DNA of 32,207 nucleotides, from positions 1-32,207 of the forward strand of contig CALLAW010000093.1 in assembly GCA_938001865.1 (NCBI GenBank). Reading direction: 5' to 3'. Below, piece after piece: positions 15,734 through 23,704 of this stretch. The translations under genes were made by a program, and so were the position numbers. Each line of letters begins with the position of its first letter. Within the stretch, counting starts at the first letter, position 1. The notes below the pieces were generated by a model. The model was not told where the DNA came from, did not search any database, and saw only the letters and a program-made list of their open reading frames with translations. The stretch comes from an uncultured Saprospiraceae bacterium (GTDB taxonomy: Bacteria > Bacteroidota > Bacteroidia > Chitinophagales > Saprospiraceae).

Positions 15734-17712
15734 TCTTTGATTTTGAAGTATTTCCTTTTACCCTTGAGGTAATACTGGGTTACTATCGAGTAGTCCGTCA
15801 TACCTGTGAGGTTAGGGTCTTGTATTCTATACTTAGAGATGACTTCGCTGATATATTTTCTTTTTCGGAGGAGAGTGGGGAGTTTTAGATAAGCATGTAA
15901 GAGACCTTTGAGTACAGCGAATGCTTGACTCATTTTGCCTTGAGTGACTAGGTGAAGAGCTCCGATTTTGTCTTGAACTATTCTGAGGAGAAGGAGTCGC
16001 ATCAGTCCAGATCGCTTACTATTTTTAATAATTGTCCAGTGATTATTCCTTACATTAAGATATGTTTTTTTTGGATCTTGATATCCCAGTGTGCTCCCGC
16101 CTACATGATACACTTGAGATGATGGTACTGACATGACTTTGTAACCTCCATTTTTTATTTTCCAACAGAAATCTATTTCTTCTTGATGAGCAAAGTATGA
16201 TTCATCAAATCCTTCAAAATTGATAAATACATCCTTCCTTACTACCATTGCAGCTCCTGATGCCCAGAATATTTCATCTGTTTGATTGTATTCGGGATTT
16301 TCGTTTTCGATGGAGTCGAAGATTCGTCCTTTGCAGAAAGGAATGCCAGACTTATCCAAGAGTCCTCCCGCGGCCCCCGCATACTCGTACTTGTCTCTAT
16401 CGTTATAGTCGAGTATGGCTGGCATGCAAGCTCCGATAGTTGAGTCTGATTCCATCAGTTTGATTATAGGTGTCAGCCAGTCAGGTGTCACTAGTACATC
16501 ATCATTGAGCAAGACAACATACTTACTCTCGATCTGATCGATTGCCTTATTGTATCCTGCGGCATAACCATGATTGGTGCCAAATTGGATTGTCTGCACT
16601 TCAGGAAACCAATCATTGACAAAACTAATACTGGCATCGTCACTATTATTGTCGATCAGAAATGTTTGAAATATTCCACTGTAGGAGTCACTTACAGAAG
16701 GCAAAAAGGACTCCAATCTGTCTCGTCCATTATAGGTCAATATTGCAATAGATACCAAGCTCTGTTCTACTCTTGAGTATTGACTGAGTTTTTCGAAATA
16801 TTCAATTGCTGCTTGTTTATCCTTTGCAAGTTGTTGTTGGAGAGCATCAAGGTTATCAAGCTTAGTTTCTTCTCTGATGAAGTTATAGATACTGACTCTG
16901 ATTTCGTGGTGATAGATGTCTTGATCAAAGTCAAAGAGATTTATTTCTATTTTGGTTTCTTGATTATTATTAATGGAAGGTCTATTCCCGATGTATAACA
17001 TGCCATCATATACAGTTCCATCGACTAAGGCTCTTGCTGCATATACTCCATCTGCTGGGATCAATTTTTGTTGAAGACTGATGGATATATTGGCCGTGGG
17101 ATAGCCTATTTCTCTTCCTATTTTGTCACCTTTGACTACGATCCCTGAGAGCATATAGTTGTAGTCAAGCAATCCATTTGCTTCTTCTAGATCACCGTTT
17201 TTGAGATATTTTCTGACTTTGCTTGAGCTAATCGTGATGTTTTGAATCTCCTTTTTTGAGATCTTGTGGATCCCATTAGGGAATGAGGCCTCATACTTAC
17301 GTAAAAGTGAAATATCACCTTGTCTATTCCGTCCAAACCGATGATCATATCCTATTACAAGACTACTTGGATTGATTTTTTTTATGAGGAAGTTCTCGAT
17401 ATAGTCTTGCGGTGTCTGTTGACTAAAGTTTAAGTCAAAAGGGACAACGATCAAGTTATCTATTTTTAGATTTTCTAGGATTGTATATTTCTCATCAAGT
17501 GTTGTTAATATTTCAACATTTTCGGGATCAATGATACTTCGAGGATGTGGATGGAAGGTAATCAAGATACTCTCTCCATCTAGCTCTTTGGCCATCTGCA
17601 CGATACGTCTGATCAGTTTACGGTGTCCTAGATGGACGCCATCAAAAGATCCGATCGTTGCTACACCATTTTTGAATTTGGGTAGATTTTCTATGTCGTT
17701 GAATATCTTCAT
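15730..17712 (-). CDS. ribF: Fusion: bifunctional riboflavin kinase/FAD synthetase (RibF) + family 2 glycosyltransferase
   Basis: A 660-residue open frame made of two complete proteins. Residues 1-308 are RibF. The FMN adenylyltransferase part has GSFDGVHLGH (21-30), TFHPHP, GYDHRFGRNRQGD and ISSSKVRKYL. The riboflavin kinase part has GDKIGREIGYPTANIS and DGVYAARA. This half would make FMN and FAD. A ~10-residue linker (309-318) leads into a GT2 glycosyltransferase of the COG1216 type: VSIAILTYNGR (320-330), LIDNNSDD, HGYAAGYNKA, LLNDDVLVTPDWL with the NDD metal site (403-405), and WASGAAMVVRKD then HQEEIDFCWKIK. No stop or ATG lies between the halves. A TTG at residue 319 is the only nearby alternative start. 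It lies 16 bp after an S4-protein gene and overlaps rluA downstream. The two activities have no known metabolic link. Confidence 0.88.
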   Translation of the reverse strand: MKIFNDIENLPKFKNGVATIGSFDGVHLGHRKLIRRIVQMAKELDGESILITFHPHPRSIIDPENVEILTTLDEKYTILENLKIDNLIVVPFDLNFSQQTPQDYIENFLIKKINPSSLVIGYDHRFGRNRQGDISLLRKYEASFPNGIHKISKKEIQNITISSSKVRKYLKNGDLEEANGLLDYNYMLSGIVVKGDKIGREIGYPTANISISLQQKLIPADGVYAARALVDGTVYDGMLYIGNRPSINNNQETKIEINLFDFDQDIYHHEIRVSIYNFIREETKLDNLDALQQQLAKDKQAAIEYFEKLSQYSRVEQSLVSIAILTYNGRDRLESFLPSVSDSYSGIFQTFLIDNNSDDASISFVNDWFPEVQTIQFGTNHGYAAGYNKAIDQIESKYVVLLNDDVLVTPDWLTPIIKLMESDSTIGACMPAILDYNDRDKYEYAGAAGGLLDKSGIPFCKGRIFDSIENENPEYNQTDEIFWASGAAMVVRKDVFINFEGFDESYFAHQEEIDFCWKIKNGGYKVMSVPSSQVYHVGGSTLGYQDPKKTYLNVRNNHWTIIKNSKRSGLMRLLLLRIVQDKIGALHLVTQGKMSQAFAVLKGLLHAYLKLPTLLRKRKYISEVISKYRIQDPNLTGMTDYSIVTQYYLKGKRKYFKIKE

Positions 17713-17728
17713 TCGTGTGTTGGACTAT

Positions 17729-18151
17729 CTATTGGATTTCTGATTCGTCTTCGAGTTCTTCGAGGTAGAGTTCAGTCCATTTGTGATCTTCTAACTCTCT
17801 ACGGTCTCTTTTCGTGGGTCTACCATCACCCTTATCCCGTTTTTCATTACCAGCTTTGCCGATGAACCATGATTTGTATTTATTGAGTTCTTCTTGAGTA
17901 GTGACATTATTATAGCAGGGTTGTGCTAATGTCGCAGATACTCTGCTCTTAAGTAGACCGAGTACTTCAAATCTGAAATTAAATCCATCTCGACGTACTT
18001 CGACTATATCACCCACTTCAACCTGAGTAGATGGTTTGGCATTTTTGTCATTTACCTTGACTTTGCTTTCTTTACAATACTTAGTGGCTAATGTACGACT
18101 CTTACAGATCCTTACTGTCCACAACCATTTATCTACACGATTACTGTCCAT
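17729..18151 (-). CDS. S4-domain RNA-binding protein, Hsp15-like
   Basis: A 140-residue protein whose N-terminal ~60 residues form an S4 domain (RVDKWLWTVRICKSRTLATKYCKESKVKVND, then STQVEVGDIVEV). A middle β-region and a very charged C-terminal tail (KRDKGDGRPTKRDRRELED) follow. This is the plan of heat-shock protein 15 (HslR), which binds stalled 50S subunits carrying nascent-chain tRNA. It lies 1 bp after the PPK2 gene and 16 bp before ribF-GT, so it is co-transcribed with them. Confidence 0.85.
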   Translation of the reverse strand: MDSNRVDKWLWTVRICKSRTLATKYCKESKVKVNDKNAKPSTQVEVGDIVEVRRDGFNFRFEVLGLLKSRVSATLAQPCYNNVTTQEELNKYKSWFIGKAGNEKRDKGDGRPTKRDRRELEDHKWTELYLEELEDESEIQ

Positions 18152-18152
18152 T

Positions 18153-18896
18153 TTACTTATCCAGTATTGGGTATTGAGGGTTCATAGATTTGAGTGTATC
18201 ATATACGATTGTAGCGACACAATAGTCTCGGTACCATCTCCGATCTACAGGTACGATATGCCAAGGAATTTTGGATTTGTTTATCGCATATTCATAGGCA
18301 GATCTATAAGATTTCCAGTGTTTTCTTTCTTCCCAATCACCATCATTATGCTTCCAGTTTTTCTCTGGGATATCTATTCTTTCTTGGAGTTTTTCTAACT
18401 GTCTTTCTGGTGAGAGATGTAGATAACATTTGATAATTTGGGTGTTGTTGTGCTTGAGCAAGAGATCTTCAAAGTCATTGATTGCATCCATTCTGGCTTC
18501 TACTGTGTCTTGGTCTATCCAGTTATGTACTCGCTGTATAAGGATGTCTTCATAGTGAGATCGAGTCCATATGACTATTTCTCCTTTGGCTGGAGCTCTT
18601 TTGTGGGCTCTCCACAGAAAGTCGTGAGCAAACTCTTCGTCAGTCGGTTTTTTGAATGGAAAGGCCTTCACGACATGAGGACTACACTTGCTGAATACTT
18701 TCTTGGTAGCACCATCCTTGCCGCTACTATCCATACCTTGCAGAACGAGGAGTATAGCTTGTTGCTTTTCTGCCATCAAGGTATGGGCAAGGTCGGCAAT
18801 TTTCTCCTTAAGTAATTCTGTTTCTTTTTTAGTTTTTGCTTTATTTATTTCTTTGCTCGGGTTTGTACTTATAGAGTTTAGGTTGATTTTGCTCAT
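18153..18896 (-). CDS. Polyphosphate kinase 2 family protein
   Basis: A 247-residue cytosolic PPK2-family phosphotransferase that uses polyphosphate to phosphorylate nucleotides, or the reverse. Walker A is GMDSSGKDG (54-62), Walker B-like WTRSHYED (110-117), and there is a lid region of charged residues near RIDIPEKNWKHNDGDWEERKHW. The C-terminal NKSKIPWHIVPVDRRWYRDYCVA block is typical of the family. Nucleotide preference (AMP, ADP or GDP; class I, II or III) cannot be called from this. The gene starts 3 bp after the DUF58 gene and ends 1 bp before the S4 gene. Confidence 0.88.
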   Translation of the reverse strand: MSKINLNSISTNPSKEINKAKTKKETELLKEKIADLAHTLMAEKQQAILLVLQGMDSSGKDGATKKVFSKCSPHVVKAFPFKKPTDEEFAHDFLWRAHKRAPAKGEIVIWTRSHYEDILIQRVHNWIDQDTVEARMDAINDFEDLLLKHNNTQIIKCYLHLSPERQLEKLQERIDIPEKNWKHNDGDWEERKHWKSYRSAYEYAINKSKIPWHIVPVDRRWYRDYCVATIVYDTLKSMNPQYPILDK

Positions 18897-18899
18897 AGT

Positions 18900-19820
18900 C
18901 TATGTCATCATTTTTTTTCTTTTCACTAGATATTTTTCTAATATTGGATGGAATCCAGCATTGATGTCAGCTGGTACGAAGTCAATTTTGTACTGCAAAC
19001 ATTTTTGTATCAGTTCTTTTTCGACTTTTTTTGCTTGAGGGATATAATGTTCTTTGATTTCATTTGATTGGAGTTTGACTCGTTCTCCAGTTTCCATATC
19101 TACAAACTCGTAAGGTCTGTTGTCAAAGTTGAAGTCCATCTCTAGTTCCTTATCTTGTACATGGAAGAGGACGACTTCATGTTTGTTGTATTTGAGATGT
19201 TGAAGAGCTGAGAATATCTCTTCACTCGATTCGTGATTGAGCATATCGCTAAAGATAATGATCAATGACCTTCTATGTACTCGTTCAGCGACTTCGTGCA
19301 GGCATTGAGCTGTTGAGGTAGATTTGTTCATGGTGTCATCTTGGAGCATATTCTCTAAGTATGTAAGTAGGAGTCTGTAGTGTGTCTGACTTGACTTGCA
19401 CTTAGTATGCTGTAGCAATGCATTATCAAATAGAGATAACCCAAATGCATCTCTTTGCTTCATCAAAAGATTCATGATCGATGCTCCCGCGAGACTTGCA
19501 AATTGGAGTTTGTTAATTGATTTGCCGTCAATATTTTTTGGAAAGTACATAGAAGATGAGGTGTCGATGACTACTTGGCATCGAAGGTTGGTTTCCTCTT
19601 CAAACTTCTTAGTGTAAAGCCTGTCTGTCCTTGCATAGACTTTCCAATCTATGTTTTTGATAGCGTCTCCGGGATTGTAGACACGATGCTCGGCAAACTC
19701 GACACTAAAACCGTGAAATGGAGACTTGTGAAGACCTATGATAAATCCTTCTACTACTTGCTTAGCCAACAACTCAAAATTATTGAACTGCCTGAGATCA
19801 AAATTTTCTAAATACTTCAT
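18900..19820 (-). CDS. DUF58 (von Willebrand A-like) protein
   Basis: A 306-residue soluble protein of the DUF58 family. The diagnostic block GFSVEFAEHRVYNPGDAIKNIDWKVYARTDRLYTKKFEEETN lies at about 38-80. It is followed by a vWA-like domain with the metal-site motif DTSSSM and later FSDMLN. DUF58 genes usually accompany MoxR-type AAA ATPases and other vWA proteins. Neither is in the window, so its partner is elsewhere or missing. It appears to be the first gene of the cluster running to 15014, because 174 bp separate it from the amidase gene. Confidence 0.88.
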   Translation of the reverse strand: MKYLENFDLRQFNNFELLAKQVVEGFIIGLHKSPFHGFSVEFAEHRVYNPGDAIKNIDWKVYARTDRLYTKKFEEETNLRCQVVIDTSSSMYFPKNIDGKSINKLQFASLAGASIMNLLMKQRDAFGLSLFDNALLQHTKCKSSQTHYRLLLTYLENMLQDDTMNKSTSTAQCLHEVAERVHRRSLIIIFSDMLNHESSEEIFSALQHLKYNKHEVVLFHVQDKELEMDFNFDNRPYEFVDMETGERVKLQSNEIKEHYIPQAKKVEKELIQKCLQYKIDFVPADINAGFHPILEKYLVKRKKMMT

Positions 19821-19994
19821 GAATACAAATGTCGGCTTTTTCTAAGAGATTGTCTAATGCCGATATGTGATTCGATGGTTAAAAGATTGCAAATACTGTT
19901 GTATTGTACATCTCATTGTAATTCACCGAGCTGTGGTATGGTTGTTAGATTTCTTAACTCTAACTGATAGATAGATCTGTGATTACTCTAAATG

Positions 19995-21263
19995 CTAGAG
20001 CTTAAAGGTTGACAATCCTTCTGCTAGCCAATCTGCGAGAGCTTGACGATTACCAGCTAACATTATCCTTTTTTGATCATTTGTATTCTTAATATTGCCC
20101 AATTCCACAAGTATTGCAGGTGGATGGGTATTATTTACAACATACAGATTACGGCATCTAATATCACCGTGATACCCCCGATTTGCTTGATGTTGTGCAT
20201 ACTTATCTCTGAAAGTATCTTGAAGGTTTTCTGCTAGTTTTTTACCTTTTTTACTTTTTTCATGGTGGAAGAAGTATACATCCATTCTTTTGTTTTCATG
20301 ATTGGAGTCAACATGGATAAACATAGCATACTGTTCTTTCACACCTTCTGCTTTATGCTTGGCATACAGGCTATTTACTTTGTGAGTTCTTTGATGAAGT
20401 TTTTCTTTTTGTGATCTTGCCACTTTAGCTCCACCAAGACAAGTTTCGTCAGTGTCGCATGCAAGGTATTTGCCGTCTCTTATGCCATCTGTATCTTGGA
20501 TGATGATATGCACAGTGGCTCCTTGCTCCATCAATGTCTTAGAGAGTCTTAGTGAGACATCATAGGCATACTCATCTTCACAGAGTGTATGCGTGCAATC
20601 TGTACACATCGCTCCTGGATCTACTCCTCCATGACCTGCTACTATATAATAGACCTTTCCTTTGAGATCTTGATTTCTGACGTTTACAGTTTTGTACTTT
20701 TCTCCGAATAGTGGTTCTGTGATGGTTTTCACTCCAGCTGTTTCAGTTTTTGGCTTTGATTTGACAGTTGGAGTATTGTTCTTATGAGTATTATTTGTCT
20801 GTGTTTCTTTGGGTGTAGGTTTTGTTTTAGTTACTGCCATATTTGAATTGGCTTTTATATCACTACAGCCAACGAGGTGGTGTGGTACCCAAAGGATTTT
20901 GCTATCTACATAGTGAGTTTTGCGTAGACCGAGATCTTTGATATTTTCATTGTAAGCTTTGATGTCGATAGCGATGTCCCAATCATTGATTCCGACAGTA
21001 GATCTGATACTTTTGCCATCATAGGTCATTATTGTAATTGGTAAGAGATAGCTTTTATCTACTTTGAGCCCTGAATTTTTGTTGAGCTCATTGAGCTCAT
21101 AGAATTTCTGAAAATTGCATGGTTGTAGATCTAGGTTGTAATGCCTCAGTAAGGAATAGACTCCATCTCCCTTCTTAGCATCTACTGAGAGGTAGTATGG
21201 GTCTGCGCCGAGACAAGTCAGTGTGATCAATGCTAGGAGCATTGTAGTAATCAATGATTTCAT
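19995..21263 (-). CDS. Secreted N-acetylmuramoyl-L-alanine amidase (Amidase_3)
   Basis: A peptidoglycan hydrolase that cleaves the bond between MurNAc and the stem peptide. The 422-residue protein has an N-terminal signal peptide (about 1-20, ..TLTCLGA), a region of ~130 residues with a LysM-like feel (GDGVYSLLRHYNLDL), a Lys/Thr/Asn-rich linker (about 140-180) and a catalytic Amidase_3 domain. Likely zinc ligands are His211 (AGHGGVDPGA), Glu231 or Glu229 (CEDEYAYDV) and His317 (FIHVDSNH), with the catalytic Glu387 in VELGNIKNTND. Extra cysteines at 220, 223, 228, 269 and 275 suggest disulphides in the periplasm. It is divergent from ccmB across an AT-rich 135-bp gap. Confidence 0.88.
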   Translation of the reverse strand: MKSLITTMLLALITLTCLGADPYYLSVDAKKGDGVYSLLRHYNLDLQPCNFQKFYELNELNKNSGLKVDKSYLLPITIMTYDGKSIRSTVGINDWDIAIDIKAYNENIKDLGLRKTHYVDSKILWVPHHLVGCSDIKANSNMAVTKTKPTPKETQTNNTHKNNTPTVKSKPKTETAGVKTITEPLFGEKYKTVNVRNQDLKGKVYYIVAGHGGVDPGAMCTDCTHTLCEDEYAYDVSLRLSKTLMEQGATVHIIIQDTDGIRDGKYLACDTDETCLGGAKVARSQKEKLHQRTHKVNSLYAKHKAEGVKEQYAMFIHVDSNHENKRMDVYFFHHEKSKKGKKLAENLQDTFRDKYAQHQANRGYHGDIRCRNLYVVNNTHPPAILVELGNIKNTNDQKRIMLAGNRQALADWLAEGLSTFKL

Positions 21264-21385
21264 GGTTTTCTTATTAAGAGCACTAATATATTATAATATT
21301 TCTTAATATGTTATATGATATTGTATTGATTTATAACTAAGTACGTATTTTATTATAATTTAATATATAATTATGAGATATTCAG

Positions 21386-21393
21386 TAATTTTG
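21386..21393 (+). promoter_or_regulatory. Possible -7 promoter box for ccmB
   Basis: TAATTTTG matches TAnnTTTG exactly and ends 5 bp before the ccmB ATG. No TTG lies at the -33 distance. It sits in a very AT-rich divergent gap (21264-21398). If used, ccmB mRNA would start at or next to its start codon. Confidence 0.3.
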
Positions 21394-21398
21394 CCTAG

Positions 21399-22052
21399 AT
21401 GCTAAGACAGATTTATAGTGTATTTTGCCAAGAGCTGAAGTTGGATTTCAGAGATATTACCTCTATTGGAAGTGTACTACTGTTCATGGTAGGAGCTACA
21501 TTTATATCATTGAAGTCATTCATCACACTCCATGGCGTAGGGTGGGTTGCCTTATATTGGATCCTTCTTCTCTTCAGTATGCTCAATTTGGTGATGCAGT
21601 CTTTCAAGGCAAGTAGGTCGTCGAGTCGAATAGCCCAATATGTCTATTGCTCTGCTCTATCAATCGTAGTTGGTAAGTGGTGCTATCATCTTTTCTACAT
21701 TTTATTTAGTGGGTTGTTGTTATTCTTATTAATGTCTGTTTTTTTTGGTTCGCCAATTCAAGATTTTTCACTTTTTGGTATCAGTCTTTTGCTTGGTTCG
21801 ATAGGACTTTGTACACTATTTACAGTAGTGGCATTGATTACATCTTTGGTTCCACAGGCTCATTTATTGACATCTATTCTGAGTTTGCCATTATCGCTCC
21901 CATATGTATTACTTTGTATTAAGATTACAATAGTTTCTTCAGGTCTAATTGCTGATACAAGTATCTGGTCTGATATCACCTATTTGGCGTCTTTGACTTT
22001 GTTTGCAGCTGGATTAGGTTTACTTTTGTTACCTACACTTTGGAAATCATAG
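21399..22052 (+). CDS. ccmB: Cytochrome c maturation / heme exporter subunit CcmB
   Basis: A 217-residue polytopic inner-membrane protein (about six hydrophobic segments) matching CcmB. It begins LRQIYSVFCQELKLDFRD, contains WILLLFSMLNLVMQSFKASRSSSRIAQYVYCSAL and ends with a hydrophobic LLLLPTLW. With CcmA and CcmC it makes the ABC-type complex that passes heme to the chaperone CcmE during c-type cytochrome assembly. CcmA is not adjacent. ccmC follows after an 85-bp gap. A small hairpin (TAACAT/ATGTTA, 22063-22077) and a short GC stem with a T-run just before ccmC (22091-22113) may tune read-through. Confidence 0.9.
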   Translation: MLRQIYSVFCQELKLDFRDITSIGSVLLFMVGATFISLKSFITLHGVGWVALYWILLLFSMLNLVMQSFKASRSSSRIAQYVYCSALSIVVGKWCYHLFYILFSGLLLFLLMSVFFGSPIQDFSLFGISLLLGSIGLCTLFTVVALITSLVPQAHLLTSILSLPLSLPYVLLCIKITIVSSGLIADTSIWSDITYLASLTLFAAGLGLLLLPTLWKS

Positions 22053-22090
22053 ATCACACTCTTAACATGCAATGTTATTGATTGGCTGGA

Positions 22091-22113
22091 TGCCGTGTGG
22101 TAAGGCAATTTTT
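22091..22113 (+). terminator. Weak terminator-like hairpin between ccmB and ccmC
   Basis: TGCC (22091-22094) can pair with GGCA (22104-22107) and is followed by AATTTTTT. The stem is only 4 bp, so it could at best cause partial termination. Confidence 0.2.
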
Positions 22114-22137
22114 TGTTCAAAATAATCTATTCTTAAT

Positions 22138-23190
22138 ATGCTTAGACAATTATGGTGGAAGTTACTTGGAGCTGGAATCTTAGTAATTGTATTGATCATA
22201 GGATTAGGGACCCCTCTCAAGTCAGGCATCCTAGAGTCTTTCCCATTATCCGCTGCTGTTGGAGAGACAGTAACCTTAGATGTTAGAGGGTATAATACTC
22301 ACTTTGCAACTGCTACAAGTCAATCAGCATATCTTAAGAATTCGGAGCAAAGGGTTGTAAGTGCTTCGCTAATCGAGGTCAAAAGTGAACAAGATGCCGC
22401 ATTTACCTTTAATTTGCCAACAGGAGACCTTGCCTCTAGGGAGTCTCTTACACTGATTGTAAATAACGAGAAGGATGGAAGTATAATCCTACCTTCGGCA
22501 CTCTTATTGAAGGAGGGTAGCCCTAGTAATCAATCATCGACTGCTAGATGGGAGCCACTCATGGTAAATGAGCTTCACAGATCTGAGGGGTATCGATTTC
22601 CATATCGGAATATTTTGCATGAGACTATACGTAATACCTTCTTTCATGTAGCAATCTGGTTTGCGATGTTTATCCTCTTTATTACTGGATTGGTCAATAG
22701 TATATTGTACTTGGTGAGGAGGAATCTAGTCTATGATAAAATTGCCTCTGCATTTACGGAAGTAGGGATTGTCTATGGTATGGTAGGGTTAGCTACAGGC
22801 TCTATGTGGGCTAAGTTCACTTGGGGAGCATGGTGGACCGACGATATCAAGTTGAATATGTCGGCAATTGCAATCTTAATCTATCTTGCATACCTCATCC
22901 TCAGAAGATCAATCCATGATATAGATAGCAAGGCTAGATTATCAGCAGCCTACAATGTGTTTTCTTTTTTGATTTTGATTCCATTGATTTTCATCATTCC
23001 AAGGATGACCGATAGCCTTCATCCAGGTAATGGTGGTAATCCAGCACTTGGTGGTGAGGATTTGGATAATACGCTTCGATTGGTTTTCTATCCTTCCATC
23101 ATAGGGCTTACCTTGCTTGGAGTATGGTTGTCATCACTCAGTTACAGACTTTCAATTTTGAAAGATCGTTGGATACTAAATCACAAGTAG
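22138..23190 (+). CDS. ccmC: Cytochrome c biogenesis protein CcmC (CcsA-like) with a periplasmic insertion
   Basis: A 350-residue inner-membrane heme-handling protein. The tryptophan-rich signature W229-G-A-W-W233, in WAKFTWGAWWTDD, and two candidate heme-ligand histidines (H170 in FFHVAIW, H295 in SLHPG) mark it as CcmC/CcsA. After a first membrane segment (8-24) there is a β-rich, non-hydrophobic region of about 130 residues (roughly 30-155). Further membrane segments follow at about 169-192, 203-223, 239-256, 271-288 and 313-337. Canonical CcmC is only about 240 residues, so the insertion accounts for the extra length. By position it should face the periplasm. It is likely part of a ccmB-ccmC-ccmD group. 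Confidence 0.88.
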   Translation: MLRQLWWKLLGAGILVIVLIIGLGTPLKSGILESFPLSAAVGETVTLDVRGYNTHFATATSQSAYLKNSEQRVVSASLIEVKSEQDAAFTFNLPTGDLASRESLTLIVNNEKDGSIILPSALLLKEGSPSNQSSTARWEPLMVNELHRSEGYRFPYRNILHETIRNTFFHVAIWFAMFILFITGLVNSILYLVRRNLVYDKIASAFTEVGIVYGMVGLATGSMWAKFTWGAWWTDDIKLNMSAIAILIYLAYLILRRSIHDIDSKARLSAAYNVFSFLILIPLIFIIPRMTDSLHPGNGGNPALGGEDLDNTLRLVFYPSIIGLTLLGVWLSSLSYRLSILKDRWILNHK

Positions 23191-23247
23191 TTTCAGTTGT
23201 ATTGGTGTTAATTCAGAATTATATTTTGTCTAGTGGCTTGTAACCTG

Positions 23248-23277
23248 TTGAATTCCAATATGTAGCGTCTAATTTTG
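23248..23277 (+). promoter_or_regulatory. Bacteroidota-type promoter upstream of ccmD-gdh
   Basis: TTG at 23248-23250, 19 bp of spacer, then TAATTTTG at 23270-23277, which fits TTG-(19-21)-TAnnTTTG exactly. Two further exact -7 boxes, TAAATTTG (23279-23286) and TACATTTG (23355-23362), lie downstream without a good -33 element. A start near 23283 gives a leader of about 190 nt before the ccmD-like gene. Confidence 0.55.
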
Positions 23278-23429
23278 CTAAATTTGTCATTTTAAGCCAA
23301 TAATATTTTGAAAAAAATAACTCTAATTTTTACAATCAATATTAAAGGTAACAGTACATTTGTGTGATTGTCAAAGTAGAGATTTTCAATACTATGTTTT
23401 GAGTTGTGATTATAGTATTTAATAAAAGT

Positions 23430-23474
23430 ATGACAAACAGTCATTTATTCGAAATAAAAGCGATTTCACTTTGA
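23430..23474 (+). other. Possible 14-codon upstream ORF
   Basis: An ATG at 23430 opens a 14-residue frame (MTNSHLFEIKAISL) whose TGA (23472-23474) overlaps the TTG start of the ccmD-like gene at 23471, giving a TTGA overlap. This would allow translational coupling, or could be chance. Confidence 0.2.
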
Positions 23475-23704
23475 GTAACTTAATCAATTCTTATAATTCT
23501 TTATTATCAAACCTTTTAATCATTCTAATCTGTTTGGTACCCCAGCTGATGTTGGCAGCAAGTGTCGATTTTTTGCGGAGTATCGGTAAGATCTATTCTG
23601 TGATAGGAGTAATAGTCATATTATTCTTAGCCCTCATTGGATACTTAATTTATCTTGATAGAAAGATCACGAGATTAGAAAACCAAAACTTAAACGATGA
23701 ATAA
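23471..23704 (+). CDS. CcmD-like small membrane protein
   Basis: A 77-residue protein. It has a signal-peptide-like hydrophobic stretch (about 13-30, ending ..QLMLAAS), then the family core VDFLRSIGKIYSV, one membrane segment (about 43-61) and a charged tail LDRKITRLENQN. In the Bacteroidota, small proteins of this plan sit between ccmC and other ccm genes and correspond to CcmD, which stabilises the CcmABC complex. The start is a TTG at 23471. The only in-frame ATG (23549) would remove the signal-like region, so the TTG start seems better. The 3' end overlaps the glutamate dehydrogenase start by 8 bp. Confidence 0.75.
   Translation: MSNLINSYNSLLSNLLIILICLVPQLMLAASVDFLRSIGKIYSVIGVIVILFLALIGYLIYLDRKITRLENQNLNDE

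Noticed and set aside
18900-19820. DUF58 gene as part of a MoxR/vWA chaperone-type system
   Set aside because: No MoxR ATPase or further vWA gene is nearby. The neighbours are PPK2 and housekeeping genes, so only the family call is supported.
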